Positions 55,704-63,985 are shown, numbered from the stretch's first letter. The stretch: 64,000 bases of DNA from an uncultured Chloroflexota bacterium (GCA_902791025.1 CADATZ010000002.1:62001-126000); one strand, 5' to 3'. The notes: a model not told the origin generated them from the letters alone. A program made the numbers and translations.

Positions 55704-56948
55704 TTAAAGGTTATTCATCTGTTCGACTGCATCGTTCAGTGCATCTTCAGCCGTCATATCGCCAAGAAGAGCACTCTGGATGTCAGCCTGCAGGATCGCA
55801 GAAGCTTCCTGATAATTTGGAACACTCGGGCGGGCATTCATTACGCTGAAAGCCAATTTTGCAGCTTCAGCCAGGTCTTCACGCCCCTCAATAATCGCAG
55901 GATCATCATAGGAAGCAGTCCAGACCGGCATCTGAAGGTTGGAATAAGCATCCTGCAGTTCCTTGCTTGTCAGATATTCAATATAAAGCAGTGTTTCTTC
56001 CGGATGAGCGGAATTGCTCATAACAGACAAGCCCATGGAACCGGACATGGCAGCGTGCTCTTTGACACCTTCAGCACCCGGCATCACCATTACACCAACC
56101 TGATCTTTTGTCAGAACAGATTGTTCGGGATCAGAGGCCAGATCATAAACATACATCCAGTTCAGACAGAAAGCAGCATCACCGGCACTGAACACCATAC
56201 GGACATCTTCTTCCAGATATTCAGTGGAGTTCGGATTGATCAATCCCTCATTCAACATGGAAATCAGAAGGTTCAGCGGTTCCAAACCCGTATCCTGGAC
56301 GATCCAGTTGCCATCAGCATCCTGGAAATCACGGCCCATTGCCTCCATGAAGTTTGCATAAACACAGATGAGTGCTTCTGCCTGAGCCATTGAGAAAACG
56401 AAAGGATATTCAACGATTCCCTTTTCTTTCAGTGTACGACCCATATCGATCATTTCTTCGAGAGACTTCGGCTCTTTGGTAAACCCGGCTTCATTGAGCA
56501 TTGCCTTGTTGTAGAACAGGTACATGGTATCAAGGAACCACGGAAGACCGACAATCTTACCGCCTTTTGTCACAAAATTCCACCCGCCTTCCAGAACACC
56601 GTCTTTATATTCCTGCGGGACCTTATCAGTAATATCAGCGATCATGCCCTTCGAAGCATATTCTGCGAACCAGATATCATCAACCAGCGCAGCATCATAC
56701 GGACTATTGGATCCATAAGCCAGCATGGTCTTGTTGCGAAGATCTTCATAAGGGACGAATTCAGTTTCCACCTTGATATTCGGATGTGCAGCCATAAAAT
56801 CAGCTGTCATATCATTGACATTTTCTTCTGAATATGCCGCCTGAGCCATACCGATAAAACGAAGTTCTACAACTTCATCGTCTGCAAACGCAGTAACAGC
56901 AATCAGCAGACACATGATCAATGAAAACAAAACAACAAACTTTTTCAT
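55704..56948 (-). CDS. Extracellular sugar-binding protein (family 1)
   Basis: 414 aa with a signal peptide (MKKFVVLFSLIMCLLIAVTAFA, cleavage near AFA). Family-1 binding-protein features: ELRFIGMAQAAYSEENV, FMAAHPNIKVETEFVPYEDL, GLPWFLDTMYLFYNKAMLNEAGF split, and an ALNDAVEQMNNL tail. No lipobox Cys, like the other binding protein here. First gene of the sugar operon; promoter and operators lie at 56996-57053. Confidence 0.92.
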   Translation of the reverse strand: MKKFVVLFSLIMCLLIAVTAFADDEVVELRFIGMAQAAYSEENVNDMTADFMAAHPNIKVETEFVPYEDLRNKTMLAYGSNSPYDAALVDDIWFAEYASKGMIADITDKVPQEYKDGVLEGGWNFVTKGGKIVGLPWFLDTMYLFYNKAMLNEAGFTKEPKSLEEMIDMGRTLKEKGIVEYPFVFSMAQAEALICVYANFMEAMGRDFQDADGNWIVQDTGLEPLNLLISMLNEGLINPNSTEYLEEDVRMVFSAGDAAFCLNWMYVYDLASDPEQSVLTKDQVGVMVMPGAEGVKEHAAMSGSMGLSVMSNSAHPEETLLYIEYLTSKELQDAYSNLQMPVWTASYDDPAIIEGREDLAEAAKLAFSVMNARPSVPNYQEASAILQADIQSALLGDMTAEDALNDAVEQMNNL

Positions 56949-56995
56949 ATTATTTCAAATCCTTTCCTCATTTTTTTGTAAAACACTATGTACAT

Positions 56996-57024
56996 ATTAT
57001 AATGTCAGGAAAATTTAAAAACAA
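56996..57024 (-). promoter_or_regulatory. Promoter of the sugar ABC operon
   Basis: Minus strand TTGTTT (complement of 57019-57024), 17-nt spacer, TATAAT (complement of 56996-57001). Confidence 0.75.
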
Positions 57025-57053
57025 AGATATTTTTTTCTTAATTTTCCTGACAT
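57002..57053. promoter_or_regulatory. Widely spaced perfect inverted repeat at the sugar operon promoter
   Basis: ATGTCAGGAAAATT (57002-57015) and AATTTTCCTGACAT (57040-57053), 14 of 14 complementary, separated by 24 nt. One arm fills the -10/-35 spacer and the other lies upstream of -35. Likely a pair of operator sites for a dimeric regulator or a looping repressor. No regulator gene is in the operon. Confidence 0.7.
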
Positions 57054-57179
57054 ATGTAATATTCGAATTGAGATTAACATTTAGTAAAGATAAGGAACTA
57101 TTTGAATAATCAAACAGTTTATAATTCATACATAAATAAAGAGTAAACAAAACATTTTGCTCAAAAAAAGGAATTTATC

Positions 57180-57878
57180 ATGAATTACGAAATAAAATAT
57201 GAACCGTTCCCGGTTCTTGTGATGAATCTGGACAATGGTGAAACCGTCCAGTGCCAGGCCGGAGCAATGGCCTGGATGACACCCAATATCGAAATGCAGA
57301 CCTCCGCCGGCGGCGGTATCGGAAAATTTTTCGGCCGCATGTTTTCCGGTGAAAGCGCGTTTATTAACAAATATACAGCTCATGGCAGCGGTTCAATCAC
57401 TTTTTCCAGTGATTTTGTCGGGAAAATACTTCCCGTAGAAATAAAACCGGGCAGAGATTTTGTCGTTCAAAAAGGCGGTTTCCTGGCCTCTTTTGGCGAT
57501 GTGGATCAATCCGTCTTTTTCCAGAAGAAATTCGGTGCGGCTTTTTTCGGCGGAGAAGGGTTCATAATGCAGCGCTTTTCCGGCAATGGCATCGTCTTTG
57601 TGGAAATTGACGGATATTGCGAACAATTTGATCTCGCTGCAGGGCAGAAAATTGTGCTGAGTACCGGTTATCTGGCAGCGATGGAGGCAAGCTGTACGAT
57701 GGACGTTCAAACGGTGAAAGGCGCAATGAACGTTCTGTTTGGCTCAGAGAATCTATTTCTCACCACAGTGTCCGGTCCGGGAAAAATCTATATTCAAACC
57801 AAACCAATTTCGAAAGTCGCTGCCGCACTGAAACCGTTCTTCCCGACTCAGACAGTGACTACTTCTTCGAAAGATTAA
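57180..57878 (+). CDS. AIM24 / TIGR00266 family protein
   Basis: 232 aa. Typical elements are FPVLVMNLDNGETVQCQAGAM split, AGGGIGKFFGRMFSGES, GRDFVVQKGGFLASFGDV and FGGEGFIMQRFSGNGIVFVEIDG split. The family forms a beta-helix-like trimer related to mitochondrial AIM24; function is not well defined, with membrane association suspected. TATAAT at 57120-57125 precedes the gene. The LURP-one-like gene starts 10 nt after its stop, so they form an operon. Confidence 0.92.
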   Translation: MNYEIKYEPFPVLVMNLDNGETVQCQAGAMAWMTPNIEMQTSAGGGIGKFFGRMFSGESAFINKYTAHGSGSITFSSDFVGKILPVEIKPGRDFVVQKGGFLASFGDVDQSVFFQKKFGAAFFGGEGFIMQRFSGNGIVFVEIDGYCEQFDLAAGQKIVLSTGYLAAMEASCTMDVQTVKGAMNVLFGSENLFLTTVSGPGKIYIQTKPISKVAAALKPFFPTQTVTTSSKD

Positions 57879-57888
57879 AAGAGATGAT

Positions 57889-58392
57889 ATGAAACTCTTT
57901 ATTGAAGAAAAATTTTTCAGCCTCTGGGGAGGAAGCTACAACGTTTTCCATGAAGACCGCAGCGTAGCCTATACCGTGCAGGGACAGCCTTCATTGGTCC
58001 GGCGGAAGCTCTCAATTATGGATCCGAATGGAAATGAAGTCGGAATGCTCCAGACGAAAATCATCAGATTTTTACCTGCCTATACCATTTGGAAAAACGG
58101 TCGGGAAATCGGCATGGTCAAGCAGAAATTTTCCCTGCTCAAGCCCAAATTCGACGTTGACTTCAAAAACTGGCACGTTGAGGGCAACTTCATGGGTTGG
58201 AATTATAAAATCTATGACCAACAGGAACGGGTTGTGGCAGCCATCGACCAACAAATCTGGAACTTCACTGAGCACTTCGTAATAGACTGTGCCAATGACG
58301 AAGATGTGCTTGATGTCCTGATGCTCAACCTCGCCATCAGTGCCATGAGAAAAGACCAGGAAAGCAGCTCTGTCTCTTCGAACGACGACTGA
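57889..58392 (+). CDS. LURP-one-related (tubby/scramblase-fold) protein
   Basis: 167 aa. The series KLFIEEKFFSLWGGSYNVFHED, KLSIMDPNGNEVGMLQTKIIRFLPAYTIWKNGRE split, FDVDFKNWHVEGNFMGWNYKIYD and VVAAIDQQIWNFTEHFVIDCA fits the LOR family, a single 12-stranded barrel related to tubby and phospholipid scramblases. No TM helix. The pairing with AIM24-like protein suggests a joint role at the membrane; this is inference. Confidence 0.87.
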   Translation: MKLFIEEKFFSLWGGSYNVFHEDRSVAYTVQGQPSLVRRKLSIMDPNGNEVGMLQTKIIRFLPAYTIWKNGREIGMVKQKFSLLKPKFDVDFKNWHVEGNFMGWNYKIYDQQERVVAAIDQQIWNFTEHFVIDCANDEDVLDVLMLNLAISAMRKDQESSSVSSNDD

Positions 58393-58479
58393 TCAATTTT
58401 TAACTTTCCGAAAAAACTGCCTCGATATAATTTATATGGCAGTTTTTCTATTGTGAACGGGACTATTCAGGGACTGTAA

Positions 58480-58576
58480 CTATTCAGAACCCGCAGCGAC
58501 ACACATGGGGACAGGCACACTTTTTGCGGGCTGCGCCGCACAAGATGCCAGTCCCCACGTGCTCCATTCTGAATAG
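58480..58576. repeat. CTATTCAGAA/GGGGACAG palindromic element, best copy
   Basis: 97 bp with perfect 10-bp terminal inverted repeats CTATTCAGAA and TTCTGAATAG. Inside are CACATGGGGACAGGCAC and GCCAGTCCCCACGTGCTC, partly complementary, around a central hairpin TGCGGGCTGCGCCGCA. It encodes nothing. Its look is that of a small non-autonomous or REP-like palindromic element; related copies at 28059 and 3043. Confidence 0.85.
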
Positions 58577-58588
58577 ATATCAGGGGCT

Positions 58589-59044
58589 TTATTGAAACCC
58601 CAGTTTCAGTGTCTTCCTGTCGAGATACGGATGACTTTCAATGCTGCGAACCGTATAACCGGTGTTATCAATGGCCTTGCGGATCAATTCCGAATCCGGC
58701 AATCCTTCAGTGAGGATCATCGTTTCGCCTTTTGTATGGGAGGAATTTACCTTCCTGACCGGGATCGCTTTACGCACAGCATCGTTCACATGAGCTTCGC
58801 ACATCCCGCACATCATGCCCTCAACCTCAACTTTTGTCTGAATTAATTGATTATTTTGCACATTTTGAGGGTTTTGAATTTTATGAGCGGAGGAACAACC
58901 GCCGCAGGATGCACAATTACCACCGCAGCAGGACTTTCCCTCTTTTTTATCCCGGATCATTCCTCTGATCAGCAGTCCTACAACCAAAACCAGAACAGCT
59001 ACGATGACAATATTTACCAAATTTTCCGAAAACCACGTCAACAT
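58589..59044 (-). CDS. FeoB-associated Cys-rich membrane protein fused to a heavy-metal-associated domain
   Basis: The ATG at 59044 has AAGGAG 8 nt upstream; a longer frame from 59161 has no such signal. 151 aa: one TM helix (about 9-28), a basic segment, then SCCGGNCASCGGCSS, the FeoB-associated Cys-rich signature, followed by an HMA domain with the CxxC motif GMMCGMCEAHV and TGYTVRSIES near the end. The HMA domain would bind a soft metal such as copper or zinc, or serve as a metal-transfer arm. Last gene of the feo operon. Confidence 0.82.
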   Translation of the reverse strand: MLTWFSENLVNIVIVAVLVLVVGLLIRGMIRDKKEGKSCCGGNCASCGGCSSAHKIQNPQNVQNNQLIQTKVEVEGMMCGMCEAHVNDAVRKAIPVRKVNSSHTKGETMILTEGLPDSELIRKAIDNTGYTVRSIESHPYLDRKTLKLGFQ

Positions 59045-59214
59045 TTCAACATCTCCTTGTCGACGATTGTACCTATTCATGGAACCTCCGGGGACTGGAC
59101 CGCTTGCGGGCCTGTACCCATTTTCTAACCCATGATTCGTAACCGACAAATTATTTAGCAAAGTGGATTACCGGATCACTCAGCGTACCGGTAATCCACC
59201 GATAAGAACGAATT

Positions 59215-61479
59215 TTACGCCTTGATCGTCAGAGTTTCCGCTTCCTTATAAGGACGGACCATCTGATAAATGATCGCGCAAACGATGATAACAGCCACGA
59301 TCAGCCCGATGAGGTTCACACTACCGACAATTGCTTTGCCGATTTGGAAAACTGCTAAACCGATCGCGTAGGCGAAAAGGCACTGATATGCAATAGCAAA
59401 GGCTGTCCACTTCGAGTTATTCATCTCACGCTTGATGGCACCGATAGCTGCAAAGCATGGAGCGCAGAGCAGGTTGAAGATCATGAAGGCATAGGCAGCA
59501 AGCTTTCCATGTCCGCCGGAAATACTCTCGAAATCCTCCCGGACACGCGGCCAGATTTGTTCGCCGTTTTCTTCCAGTTCTTCTTCACCACCTTTATCAT
59601 CATAGTTATAAAGGACAGCAAAGGTACCGACAACTTCTTCCTTCGCGACAAGACCGGTCACCGTGGCGACAGTCGGTTTCCAGGAACCGAAACCAAGCGG
59701 GTGGAAGATCGGAGCAGCCACATTCCCGACACTCGCCAAAACGGAAGCATCCATCGGAGTGACTTCTTCCACAGGAATATTCATGCGGTCAGCAAGAGAT
59801 TGGACATATTCCTCGGTAATCAGTTGTTCGTCTTCAAAGAGTTTATTCACCATACCAAAGCGGCCATTGACAGTTCCAAAGGAAGAGAGGAACCAGATAA
59901 CAATAGAGCTCAGAACAATGACGGATCCGGCACGCTTGATGAAAGACCAGCCGCGTTCCCAGGTTCCGCGAAGCACATTAGTGATAGAAGGAACATGGTA
60001 CGGAGGCAGTTCCATAACAAACGGGGCAGGGTCACCGGCAAACATTTTTGTCTTTTTCAGCATAATACCGGAGACAATGATCGCGGCAACACCGATAAAA
60101 TAGGCACTGGTGGAAACAAGTCCGCTGCCGCCAAAGAGCGCACCGGCAATAAGGCCGATGATTGGCATCTTGGCGCCGCAGGGAATGAAAGTGGTGGTCA
60201 TGATCGTCATACGGCGGTCACGTTCATTTTCGATGGTACGAGAAGCCATAACACCCGGGACACCACAGCCCATGCCGACCAGCATCGGGATAAAGGATTT
60301 ACCGGAAAGGCCAAAGCGGCGGAAGATACGGTCCATAATGAAAGCCACACGGGCCATATAACCGCAGTCTTCCAGAATGCAGAGCAGGAAGAAGAGTACC
60401 AGCATTTGCGGGACAAAGCCAAGAACAGCACCGACACCGGCAAAGATACCATCCGCAACCAGACTCGTGAGCCAGTCCGCAGCGCCAAGATTCTGCATAA
60501 TGGTGCGGGATCCTTCCTGCAGCCACTGCGCGCCAAGCACATCATTGGTCCAGTCCGTCAAAAATGTCCCGATGGGCCCCATGGCGATCCAATAGACCAG
60601 GAACATGACCAGAGCAAAAATCGGCAGCCCGAGGATCCGGTTGGTGACGATCTTATCGATTTTGTCGGAAGTGGAGAGTTCACCGGCTTTTGCCTTTTTA
60701 TAACTGCCCTTCAGAATATTCGCAATCCAGATGTAACGGTCATTCGTGATAATGCTTTCGGCATCATCATCCAGTTCCTCTTCAGCGGCCTTGATATCCT
60801 TTTCAATATGATCCAGCGTGGTCTGAGGCAGGTTCAATTTCGCAATGACCTTTTCATCACGTTCGAACAGCTTAATGGCATACCAGCGCTGCTGCTCTTC
60901 CGGAAGATCGTGGACAACGACTTCTTCGATATGAGCAAGAGCATGATCAACCACACCGGAGAAAGTGTGTTTCGGTACAGATTTGGTTCCGGCTGCGGCA
61001 ATGGCTGCCTGAGCTGCATCTTCAATACCTTCATTTTTCAAAGCGGAAATCTCCACAATTTTGCAGCCGAGGGCATTGGAGAGCTGTTTGACGTTGATGG
61101 TGTCTCCCTTTTTACGGACAAGATCCATCATATTCAAAGCGATAACGACCGGAATACCGATCTCCATGAGCTGCGTGGTCAGGTAAAGGTTGCGCTCCAG
61201 GTTGGTCGCATCAACGATGTTCAGGATCACATCAGGACGCTCATCAATCAGGTAATTTCGTGCGACTACTTCTTCCAATGTATAGGGCGAAAGAGAATAG
61301 ATCCCGGGAAGGTCCGTTACCGTCACTTCCTTATGATTTTTCAAACGTCCTTCTTTTTTCTCGACTGTGACACCCGGCCAGTTTCCTACAAATTGATTGG
61401 AACCAGTCAGTGCGTTGAAAAGTGTTGTTTTCCCGCTGTTTGGGTTACCAGCAAGAGCAATGCGTATTTCTTTAGCCAT
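59215..61479 (-). CDS. feoB: Ferrous iron transporter FeoB
   Basis: 754 aa. N-terminal G domain with G1 GNPNSGKTTLF, G3 DLPGIYSLSPYTLEE, G4-like ALNMMDLV, then the helical regulatory part; from about residue 285 the membrane part has two Gate domains (CILEDCGYMARVAFIMDRIFRRFGLSGKSFIPMLVGMGCGVPG split, and GCGAKMPIIGL-like), Nucleos_tra-like segments, and APIFHPLGFGSWKPT. Between TM parts near residues 630-650 is an acidic loop (DDKGGEEELEENGEQ). Imports Fe(II). The two FeoA genes are just upstream with 3-17 nt gaps. Confidence 0.96.
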   Translation of the reverse strand: MAKEIRIALAGNPNSGKTTLFNALTGSNQFVGNWPGVTVEKKEGRLKNHKEVTVTDLPGIYSLSPYTLEEVVARNYLIDERPDVILNIVDATNLERNLYLTTQLMEIGIPVVIALNMMDLVRKKGDTINVKQLSNALGCKIVEISALKNEGIEDAAQAAIAAAGTKSVPKHTFSGVVDHALAHIEEVVVHDLPEEQQRWYAIKLFERDEKVIAKLNLPQTTLDHIEKDIKAAEEELDDDAESIITNDRYIWIANILKGSYKKAKAGELSTSDKIDKIVTNRILGLPIFALVMFLVYWIAMGPIGTFLTDWTNDVLGAQWLQEGSRTIMQNLGAADWLTSLVADGIFAGVGAVLGFVPQMLVLFFLLCILEDCGYMARVAFIMDRIFRRFGLSGKSFIPMLVGMGCGVPGVMASRTIENERDRRMTIMTTTFIPCGAKMPIIGLIAGALFGGSGLVSTSAYFIGVAAIIVSGIMLKKTKMFAGDPAPFVMELPPYHVPSITNVLRGTWERGWSFIKRAGSVIVLSSIVIWFLSSFGTVNGRFGMVNKLFEDEQLITEEYVQSLADRMNIPVEEVTPMDASVLASVGNVAAPIFHPLGFGSWKPTVATVTGLVAKEEVVGTFAVLYNYDDKGGEEELEENGEQIWPRVREDFESISGGHGKLAAYAFMIFNLLCAPCFAAIGAIKREMNNSKWTAFAIAYQCLFAYAIGLAVFQIGKAIVGSVNLIGLIVAVIIVCAIIYQMVRPYKEAETLTIKA

Positions 61480-61482
61480 TTT

Positions 61483-61707
61483 TTATTCCTCAATCTCTAC
61501 CATTTCCGCGTCTGCTTTCCGCAGGCTCAGTTCATAACCGCGTACGGTCACTTCCACCGGATCACCCAGCGGTGCGACCTTCCGCACATAAATTTCAGTT
61601 CCACGGGTGATACCCATGTCCATAATACGGCGCTTCACCGCACCCTGACCATGCAGCTTTACAACTGTCACGGTATCGCCGATTTTTGCATCTCTTAGAG
61701 TTTTCAT
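61483..61707 (-). CDS. feoA: FeoA domain protein
   Basis: 74 aa SH3-like fold: GDTVTVVKLHGQGAVKRRIMDMGITRGTEIYVRKVAPLGDPVEVTVRGYELSLRKADAEMVEI in segments, the standard FeoA series. Regulates or supports FeoB. Stop is 3 nt before feoB. Confidence 0.93.
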   Translation of the reverse strand: MKTLRDAKIGDTVTVVKLHGQGAVKRRIMDMGITRGTEIYVRKVAPLGDPVEVTVRGYELSLRKADAEMVEIEE

Positions 61708-61724
61708 TCTGCTCTGTTCTCCTT

Positions 61725-61937
61725 CTACACCATGATTTTTCCTGCCATCTCGCGGCTGACCGCGACACGGCTTTCCTTGACATTAACGATCAGATTTCCA
61801 TTGATTTCAGAAACGACCCGCACCGTCCCGCCAACAACAAAGCCGAGATCCTCCAGGTGTTTCTTCATTTCAGGACTTCCGCCAACTTTGCGGATGATGT
61901 TTTCCTCGCCCACATCTGCCAGTAAAAGCGGCATCAT
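61725..61937 (-). CDS. feoA: Second FeoA domain protein
   Basis: 70 aa. Shorter FeoA with MMPLLLADVGEENIIRKVGG, HLEDLGFVVGGTVRVVSEINGN and SRVAVSREMAGKIMV. It resembles the N-terminal FeoA copies of Clostridia with tandem FeoA genes. First gene of the feo operon; its promoter has two metal-box-like palindromes. Confidence 0.92.
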   Translation of the reverse strand: MMPLLLADVGEENIIRKVGGSPEMKKHLEDLGFVVGGTVRVVSEINGNLIVNVKESRVAVSREMAGKIMV

Positions 61938-61980
61938 CGTTTGTTCACCTTCTTTCGTAAGTTTTTTAATACAAACTTTT

Positions 61981-62018
61981 GTTAGAATAAGCTAACGCTC
62001 TTAGTTTATTACTACTAA
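61981..62018. promoter_or_regulatory. Two DtxR/MntR-like palindromes at the feo promoter
   Basis: GTTAGAATAAGCTAAC (61981-61996) and TTAGTTTATTACTACTAA (62001-62018). The second covers the -10 box and part of the spacer, the first lies just downstream of the start point. The TTAG/CTAA half-sites and spacing resemble DtxR-family metal-repressor boxes more than Fur boxes. Confidence 0.55.
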
Positions 62019-62031
62019 CTATTTTTGTCAA
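62003..62031 (-). promoter_or_regulatory. Promoter of the feo operon
   Basis: Minus strand TTGACA (complement of 62026-62031), 17-nt spacer, TAAACT (complement of 62003-62008). Confidence 0.7.
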
Positions 62032-62187
62032 GTCGTGATTTAAAAAAGGTGAAAGAATAAAGGAAAAAAGGAAACAGAAATATTGGTCCGGTGTTATAAT
62101 ATGGATGATTTGTTCAAAACCAGTCTGCACATCATGATTACTTTTATTTTTATAAAGGCAATGCTGCTGCAAAATAAAAGCTTTTCC

Positions 62188-62216
62188 TTGTCTATCTCGG
62201 TCCGAACAAATACAAT
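62188..62216 (+). promoter_or_regulatory. Promoter of the TlpA-like lipoprotein gene
   Basis: TTGTCT (62188-62193), 17-nt spacer, TACAAT (62211-62216). Confidence 0.65.
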
Positions 62217-62251
62217 AAAAACACAGCAAGAATAAAGAAAGGAAAAAATGA

Positions 62252-63589
62252 ATGAAGAAGTTTTTTGCAGTATTGATTATTGTTGTTTTTATGTTGAGTC
62301 TCAGCGCCTGCGGTTCCAAACCACAGCCCACACCGACCGCCGCACCGACAGCAGTTCCTACTGAAGAACCCGCAGAACCTACAGCTGAACCAACGACAGC
62401 TCCGGCAGAACCGGCAAGTGAACCGGAAGAAAAATCAGAAACTACTGCTGATTATGACCCAAATGATATGCAGTCTGTTTTTGACTATTATGACAACCGG
62501 GGTGAGAGAATGTTTGACAGCTACGCCTTCTCTCAGTTGGATACGACAGGGAAAAAGGTGTGGGCAGCACCCTTTGTCGGTATTGAAGAATTCCAGGTTC
62601 CTGATGCCTTTTTGAACGCGAAAGGCGGTGTCCGCGCTTCCGGCGGTATGGAAGAGGACAAAGGCATGGTGACGATGAGTGTCAAATATCTTGCCGAAAC
62701 CGAAGAAGATTACAATAAATATATCGATCAGCTCGGGGCAGTCATCCAGGATATCCAGGAAAACGGACAAAATGATGAGAACACTAAGAAATACATGGAC
62801 GCAGTAGAAGAATATAACAGCCATGCTACAACACTGTTTGTTGTCCTGGGTATGCCCAATGGTTCCGGTGAAGCTGAAGATAAAGCTGCCTATCAGAAGT
62901 ATTTTGAGGACCACGCCGAATGGTATGACTTCTCCGAAGAGGAAATGAAGGAATTCTATGATAAGATGGTTTTCTACCCGGCCGGCAGTGTGGATAACTA
63001 CAACTTCTACCTTGTCCAGGGAAATCTGCCCGATGACCACAGCATCGAAGAAGATGAAGATGTCTACAAAGAAGAGTATAAAGCCCTGTATGATAATATC
63101 GGTGAATACATTTCCCTCTTCAAATTTATGAAACCACTTGGTCTTGCCAAAGCCATTGAAGCCGGTACCGGTTTCAATTTCGAAACCACTGACGTCTTCG
63201 GCAATCCTGTGAAAAGTACCGACCTCTTCAGTGGTCACAAATTGACCATGCTCAACATCTGGGAAACCACCTGCGGAGCCTGTATTTCTGAAATGCCGGA
63301 ACTGATCAACCTCAGCAAGGAATTCGAAGAAAAAGGTGTACAGATCGTCGGTCTCGTTTACGATGCGACAACGGAAGACCTGATTGCGGAAGCGAAGGAT
63401 ATTGTAGAAGATCTCTCAATTCCTTACACCAATCTGGTCCCGACAGAAGAAATGCTTGAAACAGTCAAAGTTCAGGCATTCCCGACAACCTACTTTCTCA
63501 ACGATAAGGGTGAATTCGTCGGTGAACCGATTTCCGGAGCACTCTTCAAGCTCTACCGTCAACAAGCCGAACAACTGTTAGGCGAGTAA
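62252..63589 (+). CDS. TlpA-like thioredoxin-fold lipoprotein
   Basis: 445 aa. Signal peptide with lipobox LSAC (Cys20), then a Thr/Pro/Glu/Ala linker (about 24-66), a helical acidic region of about 230 residues with no family I know, and a C-terminal TlpA/redoxin domain (about 305-445) with WETTCGAC (CxxC) and cis-Pro FPTTYF. It would be an extracytoplasmic thiol-disulphide enzyme. AAAGGA lies 8 nt before the ATG. Divergent from feo; a role in iron redox or in maturing surface proteins is speculative. Confidence 0.87.
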   Translation: MKKFFAVLIIVVFMLSLSACGSKPQPTPTAAPTAVPTEEPAEPTAEPTTAPAEPASEPEEKSETTADYDPNDMQSVFDYYDNRGERMFDSYAFSQLDTTGKKVWAAPFVGIEEFQVPDAFLNAKGGVRASGGMEEDKGMVTMSVKYLAETEEDYNKYIDQLGAVIQDIQENGQNDENTKKYMDAVEEYNSHATTLFVVLGMPNGSGEAEDKAAYQKYFEDHAEWYDFSEEEMKEFYDKMVFYPAGSVDNYNFYLVQGNLPDDHSIEEDEDVYKEEYKALYDNIGEYISLFKFMKPLGLAKAIEAGTGFNFETTDVFGNPVKSTDLFSGHKLTMLNIWETTCGACISEMPELINLSKEFEEKGVQIVGLVYDATTEDLIAEAKDIVEDLSIPYTNLVPTEEMLETVKVQAFPTTYFLNDKGEFVGEPISGALFKLYRQQAEQLLGE

Positions 63590-63599
63590 AAATTTTCAA

Positions 63600-63656
63600 T
63601 CAGCAGTTAGAGCCTGGAATGTTAAGTTATCTGTAATTATGGGTCCTAACTGCTGA
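63600..63656 (+). other. Inverted repeat downstream of the TlpA-like gene
   Basis: TCAGCAGTTAG (63600-63610) and CTAACTGCTGA (63646-63656), 11 of 11, with a 35-nt loop. No U-tract follows at once. The CAGTTAG ends resemble a single heptad of the array family. Confidence 0.6.
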
Positions 63657-63728
63657 CTTCCATCTCACAAAGGAGAAATCAGGAAAAAATCAATTTCCAA
63701 TATTCTAAAGTACTTTTGACAAAATAAT

Positions 63729-63985
63729 TTATTTCAACACCTGCCAATACCCTCCCCATGCAGCCCCTTCCTCAGCAGGAATCCATCTTCATGCAGCTGT
63801 AAAATATTCTTTTCTACAGCTCTGGAGTTCTGAGACAATTTTTCCGCAATTAATGCAGCAGAAATATGATTATCCGAACGAATCTGACGAAGAATGTTCT
63901 TTTTTGTCTCACTTAGTTCATCATATTCCGGACTAATCTCCGAACTTTCTCCGTATTTTATTACTTTTTTACTGATTTAAAATTT
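63729..63985 (-). pseudogene. Broken winged-helix C terminus of an AlbA/AAA_4-type putative DNA-binding protein
   Basis: On the minus strand a frame reads SPEYDELSETKKNILRQIR, SDNHISAALIAEKLSQNSRAVEKNI and LQLHEDGFLLRKG, a winged-helix as at the C terminus of divergent AAA_4 (Schlafen-like) putative regulators. After the G-run (C-run at 63764-63767 on the plus strand) the frame is lost; the next frame gives the expected ending AAWGGYWQVLK before a TAA at 63729. A stop codon also interrupts the frame near 63975. The window edge cuts the rest. Confidence 0.6.

Larger units (their letters stand above)
61938..62251. other. Divergent regulatory region feo / TlpA-like
   Basis: About 310 nt without a gene. 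It holds the feo promoter with two palindromes and the promoter of the plus-strand lipoprotein gene, described separately. Between them, nothing further was recognised. Confidence 0.6.

Noticed and set aside
59509..61698. A 729-aa ORF antisense to feoB and feoA
   Set aside because: Shadow of the FeoB reading frame caused by codon bias; no RBS, no family resemblance, and FeoB is certain.
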